A DNA stretch of 64,000 bases, taken from the NCBI GenBank assembly GCA_001179505.1, contig CDMY01000688.1:62001-126000 (forward strand), read 5' to 3'. A program made the translations under genes and the position numbers. The notes under the pieces are model-generated. The model searched no databases. It was given only the letters and a program-made list of their open reading frames with translations, and was not told the origin of the DNA. This document shows, piece by piece, positions 36,401-48,209 of this stretch (positions are counted from its first letter, which is position 1; every line of letters starts with the position of its first letter). This stretch comes from Vitrella brassicaformis. Its lineage: Eukaryota; Sar; Vitrellaceae.

Positions 36401-39400
36401 TGCATCGTCATCCCTCCTGGCCAGGCTGCTCGACAGTGTGCTTAGGGTGGGTGGCGGTGCGGACGGTGAGCTCGACCATTACCTTGTCGGGCAGGCGGCG
36501 TTGATGACGCTCACGAACGGGTGGCTTCTTCCCTCTGCGTCGGCCGATTTGCAGCACGAGATGCTGGTGGCATGCTGGTTGGTCAACAGGGGATGGGTGG
36601 TGGGCTCGCCGGTGCTGCACCCGCTGTACTACCATGCGGGGGACATCCCTTCATCTGCAGAGCCTTTGGAAGCCATCAAGTCGCCGTCAGTGACATCGCT
36701 GGCCTCACTGGTACCATCAGTCCAGCCCGTGAAGCTGGATTCTAGCCTGTCAGTCATGCCTTTGTTCTGTTCTGTCTGTATTAGGTGTCGCCGGGCATGT
36801 TGCTGCAGCGGTCGGCCAGCGACGCCGCCCTCACGTCAGAGAGGCGCAAGGATGATGACGACGGGCCTCACCCCACCGACAGCGCTGTGCGAGTGGTGAT
36901 GCCGCCCGCCTTCTTCCCTCTTTACCTCTACCACCACCAGCCGCCCGCCGCGCCACCCACAGGTGTCAGCGAGCCGTCGGTGCTGAGGGCGGAGAGAGAG
37001 ACCTTCGTCACGAGAGTGGTGGGCCACATCCAGGCCTCCCTCTTGGCCAGGGGCTTCGTCATGCTGACCTCCTTCGCCGGGCTGCTGCCGTACTCGCCCA
37101 ATCCTCACATCAATGCTGCCGTTGAAGGGTTAGTCGGCGAATACCTAATGGAGACGAACACACCCCAACACACATCACACTATCTGTTGGATTGGCGTGT
37201 GGCCGTGTAGGGACGTCCGAGAGGCCCAGAGCTTCGTGTTCGCTCTCACGTGTGAGGACGACAGCGGGCCGGGCGTCCTCAGGGGCACGCTGATTGTGCC
37301 GGTGACAGTGGCCATCTCGCCCGGCAGCAGCAGCAGCAGTGGTGCCCCAACCATGACGATTCACGCGCTGTGGATGCCCCCAGCCACACTGCACGGCCCG
37401 TCCGCCGACGACGTACCAGCAGAGAAGCAGCTGGCGTGGCTGCGGCAGCTGGCGGTTGAAGAGATCCATCAGTGTCTTCGGCGCCTCCATGCTGTTCAGG
37501 CCCAGCTGGTGATCCAGCAGCAGATTCGGCCATCACCGCTCCAAATGGGCGTCGACGTCTGGCGGTGGCTCGGTCTGGTGATGCAGCACTACTTCCAGGA
37601 GGCCTCATCTGGGAATGACGATGCGACTCTGCCTCTCCCGCCCCCGGCGCTCGGCACCTCGGTCTTCTCTCGAGGCGCCACACTCTTCGCCCAAGCCGTG
37701 TCGGCGGTCTCTGAGAGAATCCGGGGCAGCCGCACCGTCATGGTGGCGGGCAGCCTGTCGGCCTCTGTAAGGCGCGAGCAGAGTGCAGACGGGGAGGAGC
37801 AGGCCGTCGCGAGCGCATCGGAGGGGGAGGATGGGACTAGGGACACGCACGAGTTTAGTGGCACGGCGGATGCCGATGCGTTGCTGCGGTTCTTCCGTCT
37901 TGACGGCTGGCGGTTCGGCATGGCGGCGGTCAAGGAGCGGTCACCATCGAACAGACCCACACCTGACACCGAGATGGTGGTCCATGTGCACCCTCCACCG
38001 GCCGACGATGGTGAGGCCTCCGTGGCCATGACGGCTGTGGCTGTGGGTGTGGCTGAAGACCCCTTGCGCAGAAAGGATGAGGCGCCCCACCTGCTGCTGA
38101 TGCCGACCAGGGACCTCACTGGCCTGGCACACTCATTCAGGTGGGTGACCAAACGGAACAGTCAGATGCCACACCACACAGACAGCGGAATAATGAGCCA
38201 GGGGGGATCACGCTGCTGCCAGCATAGCATTCTTGGCCCTGGTTGTCAGGTCGCGGGCGACATCTGATTTCCTGATCCCCCCTGGCTCGTCAGCGCCCCT
38301 GCAAGGTGTGCGAGAAAGAAGAAGCCTTCCCAGGCTCAATCAATATTACTCATTGCCTGGCCTGCATGCAGTGGTCGGAGCCCTTCAAGACTGCCACCAC
38401 CACCACCTCCTCTCATCTACTGCTGGTACCAGCTGGTACGGCATTGTCTTGCGGCCCTCCATGGTAATGATGCACAAGGCCTCTCGACCTGCAGCACCGC
38501 TGCCACCCGACAGAAGGTGGCACATGAGCCGGCGGGAGCGTGTGAGCCTCGCTGCGCGTCGTCTGGCCCACGCTCGGGCCCTCCTGCCTGCCACCCGACG
38601 GACCCCTCAGCTGACGCTGACCCCCTCCCTGTCTCCCGCACCCCCTCCCACACTAGCGGAGGCACACACCCCGCCCCTCTCCCTCAGTGCCGGTGGTGGC
38701 TGGCGCCAGTCGCCCCTCGGCCTGACACCCGGCAGCAATGGGCATGACGAGACGCCATCGCCGGCCACGCCTCAAGCGCGGCTGGCCAAGGACAGTGGTG
38801 TTGGTGATGTGAGGCGGAGGCAGCAACTGCGGCTGGATTACCGTGTTGTGGGGATCGGCTGTCCCGTCAGAGGGCGTCAACAGAATGGTAACGTGTCGGC
38901 GGCGGTGTGCAAGATGGCAGCGGACCGGTATGCCGTTCAGCACTTCCGAGGCCTCCTCTACAGCCCCGATGCCACCACACTTCTCGAGCTTCCCGAGTGT
39001 GCTGCCAGTGGTGGTAATAATGACGAGCAGCTCAGCCCCACCAGACGGACACAGGAGGCGCGCAAGAGCGCTGCAGAGGACAGGGCGACGGTCCGGTCGA
39101 GCATCGACGAGGGACTCCGTGAGGTGATAGGACTGGCCCGCACAGCGATCAGGGCTAGCAGCCAGTGGGAAACACTGCGCACACTCACGTCTAAGGGGCT
39201 TCTTCGGCTGCCCGGCTCCTTTCCGTCGCCCCACACCAGCAGCACCAAGACAGAGCAGATGATGACCATACAGTGGCGGGCCATCGAGCGACTGGCCTTC
39301 TACCAAGCGCCTATCATCCGCTGTGCGGCACAGATGGACATCGGCCGGACGGAGAGCGAGCCGGCAGTGTCATCTGTGAGGGGCGAGGATGGGGGGGCTG

Positions 39401-41406
39401 CCGTGGTAGGAAGCCTGTTGTCAGCCAATGTGGAGAGGCTGCTGGCGGGCGCGACGGTTGTGCAGTGGTCAGAGTGCTGGTCGAGCTTCCTGCAGGAGGT
39501 GGTGACCGCCCGGCGCAGCATCGCCCACTTCCTCAACACGACCAACCTGAGCGGATTCACTCTCGCATCGGCACTGGCCGATACCGGCGTGGCCTTCGTC
39601 TACAAGGGCAACCTTAACACCCCCCTGCACGCAGCAGCGACGGCGGCCAATCCGCTGGCCCTGCCGGACCTGTCAGGCCTTTACACTGGGTATGCATCGT
39701 TCACCTGCCCCCCGCCCGCCGTCAAGTCGCCCGTCATCGCCGCGCTGCCATCCCCGCTGTCGCCCCCTCTGCTGCCCTCACCACCTCCCTCTTTCATGCC
39801 GACTCATGATGACAGCACCGACCAGCCCACAGAGGAAGGGACATTCCTTCACGCCTGGTTCGCCCCCGTGCAGAGCCGACGGAGGCGGCGAGAGATGGAG
39901 GTGACGAATCAGCTCTTCTACTGGGACTCCAACCTGTCGCTGCTGCTGAGGGTCATGCGGGCACGGCAGAGGGAGAACCAACATGCCGGGAACAGAGAGG
40001 CGACGGGCAGGGGTGACTCGGCAGGATCGCCGGCATCGTCGGTGCCGGCCCTGCAGCGGCAGAACGTGCTCATCACAGTGGAACTGCAGCCCTCGCTGCC
40101 CCGCATCGCCTCCCTCTCCTCACTGTGGGGCGCCACATCGGCATCATCGGCATCGCCATCACCGTCTCGGAACAACCCCCTCTCACTCTCACGAAGGACC
40201 ACTGTCGACGGCAAGTGGACATTTGTCGACCACCGAAGCCTTCCCCCGATCCCCACTGCAGCCACCCTACCCCCCTTTACCTCCACCGCCCCGATGCAGA
40301 GCCCCGCCCACGCACACGTGCCGCCGCCTCCGCACAGCGGCTCCATGCAGTCTGTCGGCAGCCGGCCTGAGAGCCCTCATGGCGCCCTGGGCGTGGAAGC
40401 GGTCGAGCCGGGCATCAAGGGGGTGAGGATTTTGTCCAACGTGCCGATCGACTTCGCCTTTTGTTTCGAGCGGCCACCAGTGACATTGGCGGATGACAGA
40501 CATGGCCAGCATCCGCCAAATGAAGAGGGCGAGAGCTTCTTGACGGTCACCCCCCGGATGCGAGCCAGTGTGGGAGGCATCGAGAGCAGCGGTCTGTCCT
40601 CGACTGACGAGCACCTTCATGCGACCACTGACGATGAAGGTGGAGCGATGCACGCCGCTGAATCGTTCCTGGACTACACAGACGCGGGGCAGCAACACGA
40701 CGAGTGCACCTTCTTCGTCTACGGTGACTCAGCGATGACGGAAGAGCGGCTCGAGGGCGATGTTTGTGGTCTGGCGATGCGGCCGTCCTCCCAGGCAGAC
40801 GTGGAGTCGGCCTGTCACCTCAGCCAGGCGTCGCCGTCTTTCCGCCCCATTGCTGAGTCGGAGATGCTGCCCATGGGCGACACATCCGACGCCTCTCTGC
40901 TACCCCTCCCGTCACCCGACACCACCAGCAGCAGCAGCAGAGGCGTCCTTGGCTCTCTGGAAGCCCATCTGCAGGTGCTTAAGGACAGTCAGGCTCTCGA
41001 GAATGTGGACCTGAGCAGCCTCGGTGTGTGTCATGGTGGCGACGAAGACACCGTGCCGGCGCTCCCCGACTCCGAGACGAGCGGGTCGAGCCGCTCTCTG
41101 CTCGGTGACTACATGCGGCAGAGACACAGGGCGTCTGTGGCAGCTGCTGCGCCCGTTGTTGATAGCGCTACTGATGCTGATGCTGTCGATGGGGACACGT
41201 GTAGTGGTAGAGATGGGGGTCATGATGATGATGATGATGGTGGTCACGGTGGTGTCGATAGGGATCATTATGATGGGGGTGGGAGGTGTGCTACAACTGT
41301 AGAGGTGTCTGCGTCGAGGGATTTTCTGTCGGCTGCTGTGGGCTATGTCATGGCCTGGGTCTTCAGGAACGATTTATTGGGCTTCCCTGACGCACCATTC
41401 CGGTGA
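23330..41406 (+). CDS. SZT2-like giant protein (KICSTOR scaffold homolog)
   Basis: Sixteen exons: 23330-24205, 24305-24403, 24527-24679, 24770-24871, 24939-26166, 26254-27455, 27526-28981, 29068-31166, 31232-31273, 31331-31998, 32074-33600, 33696-34554, 34614-36728, 36785-37128, 37211-38140 and 38250-41406. Every phase agrees, giving about 5,618 residues against about 3,430 in human SZT2. In animals SZT2 scaffolds KICSTOR, which tethers GATOR1 to lysosomes and restrains TORC1 when amino acids are scarce. The N-terminal block matches SZT2 in order: YSLVLVLDLSPSLNVVDTSF, VVLLTDGVVSIPRQM, NIVQVGGGFSPYSPMGNVSD, then ISCRVREGFHLESAQV. The rest alternates folded segments with long Pro/Ser/His linkers, ending in an Asp/Gly/His-rich tail. 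No membrane segments. The family call rests mainly on the first 900 residues; the function here is inferred. Confidence 0.8.
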
Positions 41407-41913
41407 CACAAACATACATGTTTGTCTGCATGGCACGGTGGTGTGCAGTGTGCAGTGCAGTACCAGTGCGTGATGTACGTCCCGGCCGTGTGTCTCACCA
41501 ATCCCTCCATGTCTCGCGTCACTTATCGCCCTCTCACGCCCATCCCTCTGGGATTTAGCCAGCCGACATCGCAGCCGCCGTATGATGTTAGTCGGGGGCG
41601 AAGCCGACACGAAATCGGAATTTGAGTCGGAAATTCGCCCGCATTCCCTTCATCACGCCGATCTGAGAAGGGAGGGGAAAGTGAGCACCACGTCAATCTG
41701 TCGATGGATGTCTGTCTGTGCGTCGTAGTGTGTCATTCCGCCGCGACAGGCAAAGACTACATGTATGTGTCGTCTGCGTGTTGTTGTCCAATATGGGCGG
41801 CACGGCACATTCGTGTTTATGTGAGACATGAAGCCCACTGGCTGTAGAGTTTCATACAGTGACATGCACAGCAATCAAGGAGTGACAGTGGAGGAAGACA
41901 AGATGGTCCTCAG
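41407..41913. other. Convergent intergenic region
   Basis: Between the SZT2-like stop and the AHI1-like stop. No exon or RNA gene seen. Confidence 0.5.
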
Positions 41914-44900
41914 TCAGTCATCATCGAAATCCATCACCTGGTCCTCTGTCACAGCGGCACGCTGGGCAGGGGCAGGACGCACCTCACGCACACCCCCACC
42001 GAAACCCCCTTCACCCACAACATGTTCTTCCAGATGCCTGAGCGTACTCTCGAACTCCTGCTGCTCATCATCCCCCCCTCCAAACCGAGGCGGCTCTCTC
42101 TCCCTCGCCAGATTGGCGCTCGCCGGCCGCCGCACCGGGATGGCTGGCGGGGGCAGGGGCGTCGGCGGTGCGCGTGAGACTGAGAGCATGGCGGGGGGCG
42201 GGGGGCGGGAGAGCCGTGTGTCGATGAGATCTTCGAGGATCTGGGCCTTCATGCGCTGCTTGGTCGGCCGGTCCACCAGACGGCCGCCCTGTGTGCCCTC
42301 GATCCACCTGCGATACGATCACACAAACAGAATAGAGAGCCATGGTGACTATGGATGGATGGATGGAGGCATACCTACCGTGTGGCCCAGTCTGTGAGTG
42401 TCTCCTCCCCCTGCAGAGGGGCGAGGGGCAGGCCGATCGGAGGCACATGCGGACGGGCCATCATCATCCGCGGAGACACCGATAGCCGCACCCTGAGTGA
42501 GTGCAGGAGACACACACATCAATCACACCATTCCATTCTGAGTGTGTGTGTTTGGAGGCCATGTCCTGCCCTGTCCTGTCCTGCATGCACTCCACTCCTA
42601 CCCAGCTGTGGCAACCGGCTGCTCCCCTTCTCTCGGCGTCACCCCATAGAAGACCAATATCGGGGCGTCCCCCGCCGCCCTCCCATAAGCCGCACACGCC
42701 AGAATATGATGAGTGGGCGACCACGCCACAGCCATCACCGGTGCAGGCGCCCGCACCCTTGGCTGGTCGCTCTTCATCTGACCCGATGCCACCTCCCACA
42801 GCACCAGGCGGCCCGACTCGCAGCCAGACGCCACCAAGCGGCCATCTGGTGAGAGGACGCTGCGAATGGGGTGTGTGGTGCACTGGGAGCCGGCAAGGAT
42901 TTGATCGATGTGTAGCGACGCGTGGTGGAGCCTGGCCATGCGGACGAGGTTGTCCTTGGTGTTGAGCAGCACGCACTGGTCGAGCGACGCTGCAGCTGGG
43001 GGCGATCTGGGTGTGGGCGAGAGGGGTGCTGATGATGACATCTGGGGCGGGGGGGTGGGTGCCAGCTGGAAGTGGTGCAGGGGGGTGCCGACCAGGTCGA
43101 GATGGAGGAAGGAGCGGATCAACGTCAGCTGCAGGGGCTCACCTGCACATGCAACGAACGGCACACACACATCCCTGCTGTCTGTCTGTCTGGGTGTGTC
43201 TGTCGCTCCCTCCCTCCCTCCCTCCCTGACCTTGATAGAAGTGCAGTGCCCACATGCACAAGGTCCCATTGGACAGCGAGGCATACAAATGGTGCGGGCG
43301 GGTGGGGGCAAACCGCACACACAGCACCTGCGGGATCCCTCCATTCCCCTCATCCCTCCCTCCCCGTGTGGGCGTCGGCGGCCGCACCCTCGTCCGCCCC
43401 GCTCCCATATCCCTCTCGTCCCACGCAGAGCCGATGTCGGGCAGCGGCACTGACAGCAGCAACTCGCAGTGCCACCGCTCTTGCTGCATGCGGCCGTGTG
43501 GATGTTGTCCATTTGGTGTAAAGTGGTATGGCGAGTCGGGCGGGGGCGGGGGGGATACTGGGGAAGAGATGAGGGGACGGGTGGTGGGGGGTGCTGGTGC
43601 TGGTGACGTAAAGAGCGACGGCTGCTGGGGCTGGTCGGCCGCAGAGGACTTCCACACACGCCACAACTGACACATAAGGAACATAAGGACAAAGGGCATC
43701 GCATCACGTCTCCCCTCCCCTCCCTCTCCTCCCTCTGTGTCTCACTAACTTTGATCCCGAAATCATAGCCCCCCACAGCCACGGTGAGTGTGGGGAAGGT
43801 CACGTGCCTCCGGCCTTCTGGCGGGGTGGCTATGGCGTGTGCAGAATACACATAGCTGGGGTGGTACAGCACCACATCCGGCTCGACCATCGCCGAAGTG
43901 GCGGCGGTGTCAAGCAGTGACGACGTGCTGGGTGGCGGCCACTCGAAGACGTTGACGGTGCCGTCGCCCCCTGCACTGATAAGCATCGCCGCGTTCTTGG
44001 ACAGAGCGGGAGGAGAGACGTCATCCGATGCCGCCTGTGGCTGCTGAGCACCTGCACAAGTGACCAATCCATGTCAACATGTCTCTCTCCCTCTCTCTCC
44101 CTCTCTCCCTCTCTCCCTCTCCCTCTCACCGTGTCTATACGATTCGGGCGGCTGGCCTCTGAACGATCGCAGGAAGTTTTTGAGCAACCCTACAGTGGCG
44201 CCCTCAGATCTCCCCGATCTCCCTGTGGTCGCGTCAAACTGGCCGGGGGGTATCATGGGCTCATCAGGGGGCGGCTGCACCTCACGCATCGACGGGGCGG
44301 CAGATGAGGGAAGGGGACACCAGATTAGGTCATACACCAAAGCTTGATGGCCTGACAGAAAGACAGAGGAGCAAGAAGGTGCATATTCAGGCGGAGGCGG
44401 GTGGTGTTCATTCACCTTTCAGAACAGCGGTGAGGACGCCGTCACGCACACGGAACACGCGAAGGTCAAACCTGAGACAAATGACGAGGAGGCGGCATCC
44501 ATATATCCCAGCTGACATTCTACGTCTCTCCCTCCCTCCCTCCCTCCCTCCCTCACCTGTTCCTCCTGGCCACGGCGGCAGCAAGGAACTCCCCCTGGGG
44601 ATGGAAGGCTAGCCGCGAGCACCCGCTCTCCGCCGTCGGCAACTCGTAAGCAAGTCTCTCGGGCACCACGCACAATGTCCCAGCCTCCCGCCTGGCCTCG
44701 TCCATTGGTATCAGCTCCTCCACCCCCGCTCTCTCCTCCCTCCCCTCCCTCACGGCCCTGGCCGTCGGCAAAGGCAGCTTCCTCGGCTCCTCCCTGCTCT
44801 CCATCACATACCGCATTGTGTCTGAGGTGATGTCGAGGGCTTCCATCGCCAGCTGAGTGGGGATGAGGTCGACGGTGAGGGTGAGAGTGAAGGGGGCCGG

Positions 44901-46475
44901 CTTCTTGCGCGGCCACACGTACTCAAAGTAGGCGACGGGGGCTGCGGGACCGGCGAGAGCGCCTGGTGAGGACGTGTCGGAGAGGGCGGCTGGGTGGGAG
45001 ATGAGGTGGGGGGCGTTCTCGGAGGGAGGGGTGTAGGCATATCGATAAAGGGTCAGCCTGACACACCACAACACACCGCCCAGCACACCACATTCATTAT
45101 CGGGTGTTTTGTTTCTCCTTCTGTCTGTCTCGTGTGGCACGCACCTGAGCTTTCTCCTGAGCGTCCTGAGTGCAGGCTTCCCATCGTCCTTCTCCCCTCC
45201 CCGATCCCCCCTCACGAGTGTCCCCCCTTGCGCCCTCCTCTGTCCCCTCAGCTCAGCGTCAGCCTGCAGTGCGGCGTGCAGGTGCGGCAGAGACAGGAAC
45301 CCCCAGGCAAGCCGGACCACCGACGCACCGCCACTGGCCTTCTTGTCCATCTGGTAGCCGTGCTTGCAGGGGGCGAGCATCTCCACCAGAAGCAGGCACT
45401 GGCGCTGCATCAGATAAGCCAACGGCTCCATCAGCACCAGAGACGCACCTACAGACAGACAGGGGAGGCACATACATACAGGGGGAGTGTGACAGGGCGG
45501 GCGGGCTGCGTTGCGTACGTGGGGGCCTCTGTGGTGCGGAGGTGTAAGGCAGTATGTGCGGGGTGAGCATCTGCTTCTGCACGCCGCTCGCACTGAAGGA
45601 CGACAGGGGGCGGTCATACACTGCGATCTTCGACGCCTCGCTCTTCACCATATACCTGCAGGCACCACACACCAATCAGCATCGACATGCACCATTACCA
45701 CCCATTATTCCCCCTCTCACCGGCCATTGGGTGTCGTGCGGTCGATGAAGTGCAGCCGATAGAAGGGCGCGCCCGTGATGGGCAGATTGGGCAGGTGGAA
45801 TGGCGGGGCGTAGCTGAGGCTGCTGCTGGCATTCCGGGGGTCAGTGTCCATCAGATGCACACCCAACACATGCTCCCTCAGGTCAAGGGGCGGGGGAACG
45901 GGTGGGGGAGGAGGCGGCGGCACCACACGAACCGGCAGCTCACACTCCTGCAGACGCCTGCAGCGGACCGGACCAACAAGCAGCACAGCATTCAATGCTC
46001 AGGATACAAACATGTCTGTCTCTGCTCCTTCCATCCCCCCAGCTCAGCTCACTCTTTGGCGCGCATTCTGTCAAAAAACGGATAGCCCGCCAATCTAGCG
46101 CCAAGTGCTTCCAATCCACCAGGCGGCAACACCGGTGGGGGCGGCTGAACAGCGGGCTGGCCCGCCACCCCAGCAGCTGACGACAGCAGGGGAGGGGGAG
46201 ACGACAGGGGCGGCTGTGGCTGTGGCTGTGGCTGGGGCGCTGTGACATCTCCTTTCGGTGCCAGTGTTGGTCTTGGATGGCTGGGCAGGGGAGGTGGGGA
46301 GGGGGCGAGAGGGGGGGAGGGGTAGCTGACGGCAGGGCTGCACGCCGCACACACACACACGGACAGGAGGAAAAGGGGGCGTCTCAAGTGACGTCTGGGC
46401 GTGAGGTGCTGTGTGTTTATCTCTTTTCTGCCGCCATTGGGCTACCTGGGTGCCTGTTGGGGCTCCATTACTCAT
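41914..46475 (-). CDS. AHI1: Jouberin/AHI1-like WD40 protein
   Basis: AHI1 sits at the ciliary transition zone and supports cilium assembly. Exons from 46337: 46337-46053, 45957-45721, 45655-45519, 45448-45145, 45057-44557, 44471-44416, 44351-44130, 44051-43750, 43666-43231, 43142-42602, 42492-42379 and 42307-41914, about 1,175 residues. The order matches AHI1: LTPHILPYTSAP, a C2-like block (CLLLVEMLAPCK, VVRLAWGFLSLPHLH, LTLYRYAYTPPSE, FEYVWPRKKPAPFTLTL), then WD repeats (CSRLAFHPQGEFLAAAVARR, LKGHQALVYDLIWCP, LISAGGDGTVNVFEW, VLSPDGRLVASGCESGRLVL, ILACAAYGRAAGDAPILVFY). No C-terminal SH3 is seen. A likely first exon, MSNGAPTGTQ (46475-46446), joins the next only if a base is gained or lost in a C run, so the 5' end is uncertain. 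Flagellated life stages would explain its presence. Confidence 0.82.
44527..44556. repeat. (CCCT)n tract in AHI1-like intron
   Basis: Seven or so CCCT units directly before the exon boundary at 44557; similar C/T tracts occur at 43207-43227 and 44088-44128. Confidence 0.75.
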
Positions 46476-46611
46476 CCACAGAGCGAATAAGCTCGGCCGA
46501 CCTCCTACGCCGCTTGTCGTGGGGCCTTCAGAACAGGGACCGTGTCGATGCAGAATTCATCCGGCTCTCGTCCACCGGGCACCACGCTATTAAGTGTTTC
46601 TGCGCTGCCGT

Positions 46612-47055
46612 GTCAGCAGATTTCGTTAGAATCTTCACTCTGCGAGCTGAAGCTCGCGACTTCCCAAACCCCGTGCAGGGTTTGACCAGGCAGGGTTTTC
46701 CGTGGTAAACATCCACTTCTCGGGCCTGGGAAGGCAGATCTTCCGCTCCCTTCAGCCGTCTATCCACTCAGCGCCATCTCCTGCCTGCCTGCCTGCCTGT
46801 CTGCCTGTCCGGCAGATAAAGGTGCTTTTCCTGTACGATGCCTTCAATAGCATGAGTCAGAGCGCATACCTGCACGTCACCGCCATGGGCCACAAAGTAC
46901 GCACGCGCCGCATGCAGTGCAGTCTGAGAGCAAGGCAGTCACTTGGTCGCTTATGTGTTGACTGGTCATGCATCGCATTGCCTTGCCAGGTCGTCAGGAC
47001 CGAGTACGTCTCGCTGGAGCACACGCTGGATCTGCTGGCCACCGAGCAGAAGACA
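46612..47055 (+). pseudogene. Partial HypX-like copy (5' flank, exons 1-2)
   Basis: A forward copy of 48210-48690: the 5' flank, exon 1, intron 1 and most of exon 2 of the HypX-like gene, with scattered differences. The start codon is lost (ATA in place of ATG before KVLFLYDAFNSMSQS). Exon 2 (VVRTEYVSLEHTLDLLATEQ) breaks off at a GGCAGGC-type repeat and runs into the inverted copy at about 47056. No later HypX exons follow, so it cannot encode the enzyme. Confidence 0.85.
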
Positions 47056-47849
47056 GGCAGGCGGGCAGGCAGGCGCATTGCAGACGATAAATGCATTCCT
47101 TGAGATGCAAAGGAGGGAGGAGGAAAGGTATGATCTTGCTCACGTCCACGGGGCGACCCGTCTTCTCCTCGGTGGCCAGCAGATCCAGCGTGTGCTCCAG
47201 CGAGACGTACTCGGTCCTGACGACCTGGCAATGCGACGCGAGACCAGTCAATAATATCATCGTGGACGAATGAATTCCCGTGGACGTAGGGAAGCTTTAT
47301 CATCCCCTGCACGTTGGCCTGATGCGCCAGCAATGCCTCCACAGCCGTCAGGTTGCCCGCACGGATCGCCGTCTTGATGGGCCTCTCCACCATATGCATA
47401 TAATCGATGTCCGCCCCGCCGTCAATGAGTGCATTGATGACGTCACGCTGTAGCTCACGGGAGGACCACTGCGGCAGGACAACGCGCACTGTGGCAGGAA
47501 AAGGCCAGTCCGCTCGAAGGTATGGCGTGTTTGATGGGCTGTCGATGGCGAAAGACAGGCAGCTGTATGGCGAGAACAGGGAGCCGCAACCATTCTTGGT
47601 GCCGCGGACACGAAGGCGGCCCCTCGTTTTCGGGTCGGCTCCTTCTTGGATCAGCCGTGTGACTTGCGATCCATCGGTGAAGGTGCGGCGAATGCAGCCC
47701 TCCAGCAACCGTCGGCTAAGAGGACTAATGCCCGCATCATCATCACTATGATGGATGCCACTGACGATATCGACGTCGTCCAGCCCCTTGCAGCCGTGTG
47801 GCGGCACAGCAAGAGGTGCTTGCGATGCGGCAGACGACGATTGGGCCAT
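46857..47849 (-). CDS. Ankyrin-repeat protein with a chimeric C-terminus
   Basis: One open frame from ATG 47849 to a stop at 46857. The first 200 residues or so (to about 47253) are native: an acidic/Ser N-terminus, then ankyrin-like units (RLLEGCIRRTFTDGSQVTRL, DVINALIDGGADIDYMHMVE, PIKTAIRAGNLTAVEALLAH). From about 47252 the frame enters the inverted HypX fragment in a non-HypX frame (RVALPGRQDRVRLAGAH), crosses the junction, and finishes on the antisense strand of the forward HypX fragment. So the last 130 residues or so are foreign to the ankyrin gene. Whether the original gene had further exons that were lost cannot be told. It may be a truncated, possibly non-functional gene or a new chimera. 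Confidence 0.5.
   Translation of the reverse strand: MAQSSSAASQAPLAVPPHGCKGLDDVDIVSGIHHSDDDAGISPLSRRLLEGCIRRTFTDGSQVTRLIQEGADPKTRGRLRVRGTKNGCGSLFSPYSCLSFAIDSPSNTPYLRADWPFPATVRVVLPQWSSRELQRDVINALIDGGADIDYMHMVERPIKTAIRAGNLTAVEALLAHQANVQGMIKLPYVHGNSFVHDDIIDWSRVALPGRQDRVRLAGAHAGSAGHRGEDGSPRGREQDHTFPPPSFASQGMHLSSAMRLPARLPVFCSVASRSSVCSSETYSVLTTWQGNAMHDQSTHKRPSDCLALRLHCMRRVRTLWPMAVTCRYAL
47056..47252 (-). pseudogene. Inverted partial HypX-like copy (intron 1 end, exon 2, intron 2)
   Basis: The reverse complement of 47252-47056 reads the end of HypX intron 1, exon 2 (VVRTEYVSLEHTLDLLATEE, then KTGRPVD, donor GTGAGC) and much of intron 2, including its GCCTGCCTGC end. With the adjacent forward copy it forms an imperfect palindrome around exon 2. 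Confidence 0.8.
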
Positions 47850-48209
47850 CACATCGAGTCACACACCTGCATGGGTGCACAGACACACACCGTAATCCGT
47901 GACATCATCCTTCAACCACTGCTGGCGCACCTGGTCACGACATTATCATCTGCTTGAGGTGAGGCGGATAAACCTCAGCTTGGTCTTCCCCCCCGCGATC
48001 AGCCAGCACCAGCAGCACCAGCGTTCACCGTCTGCACAGCAGTTTGCACCTGTCTCCATTGTTTTGGAGTCGCAGCAGTCCCCTGGACTCCCTTTGCCAT
48101 ACCTCTTGTAAGCCAGCACGTAAGCCAGCAGCAGCAGACTCCCCGGTCGCCAACTTCAACAACTTCCGATTGGCGGTGGATGAGCGGCAGTATGATCAGC
48201 GGCGTGTAT
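47850..48209. other. Intergenic region upstream of ankyrin gene
   Basis: Should hold the ankyrin gene promoter. CAGCAC repeats near 48001-48026. No exon seen. Confidence 0.45.
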
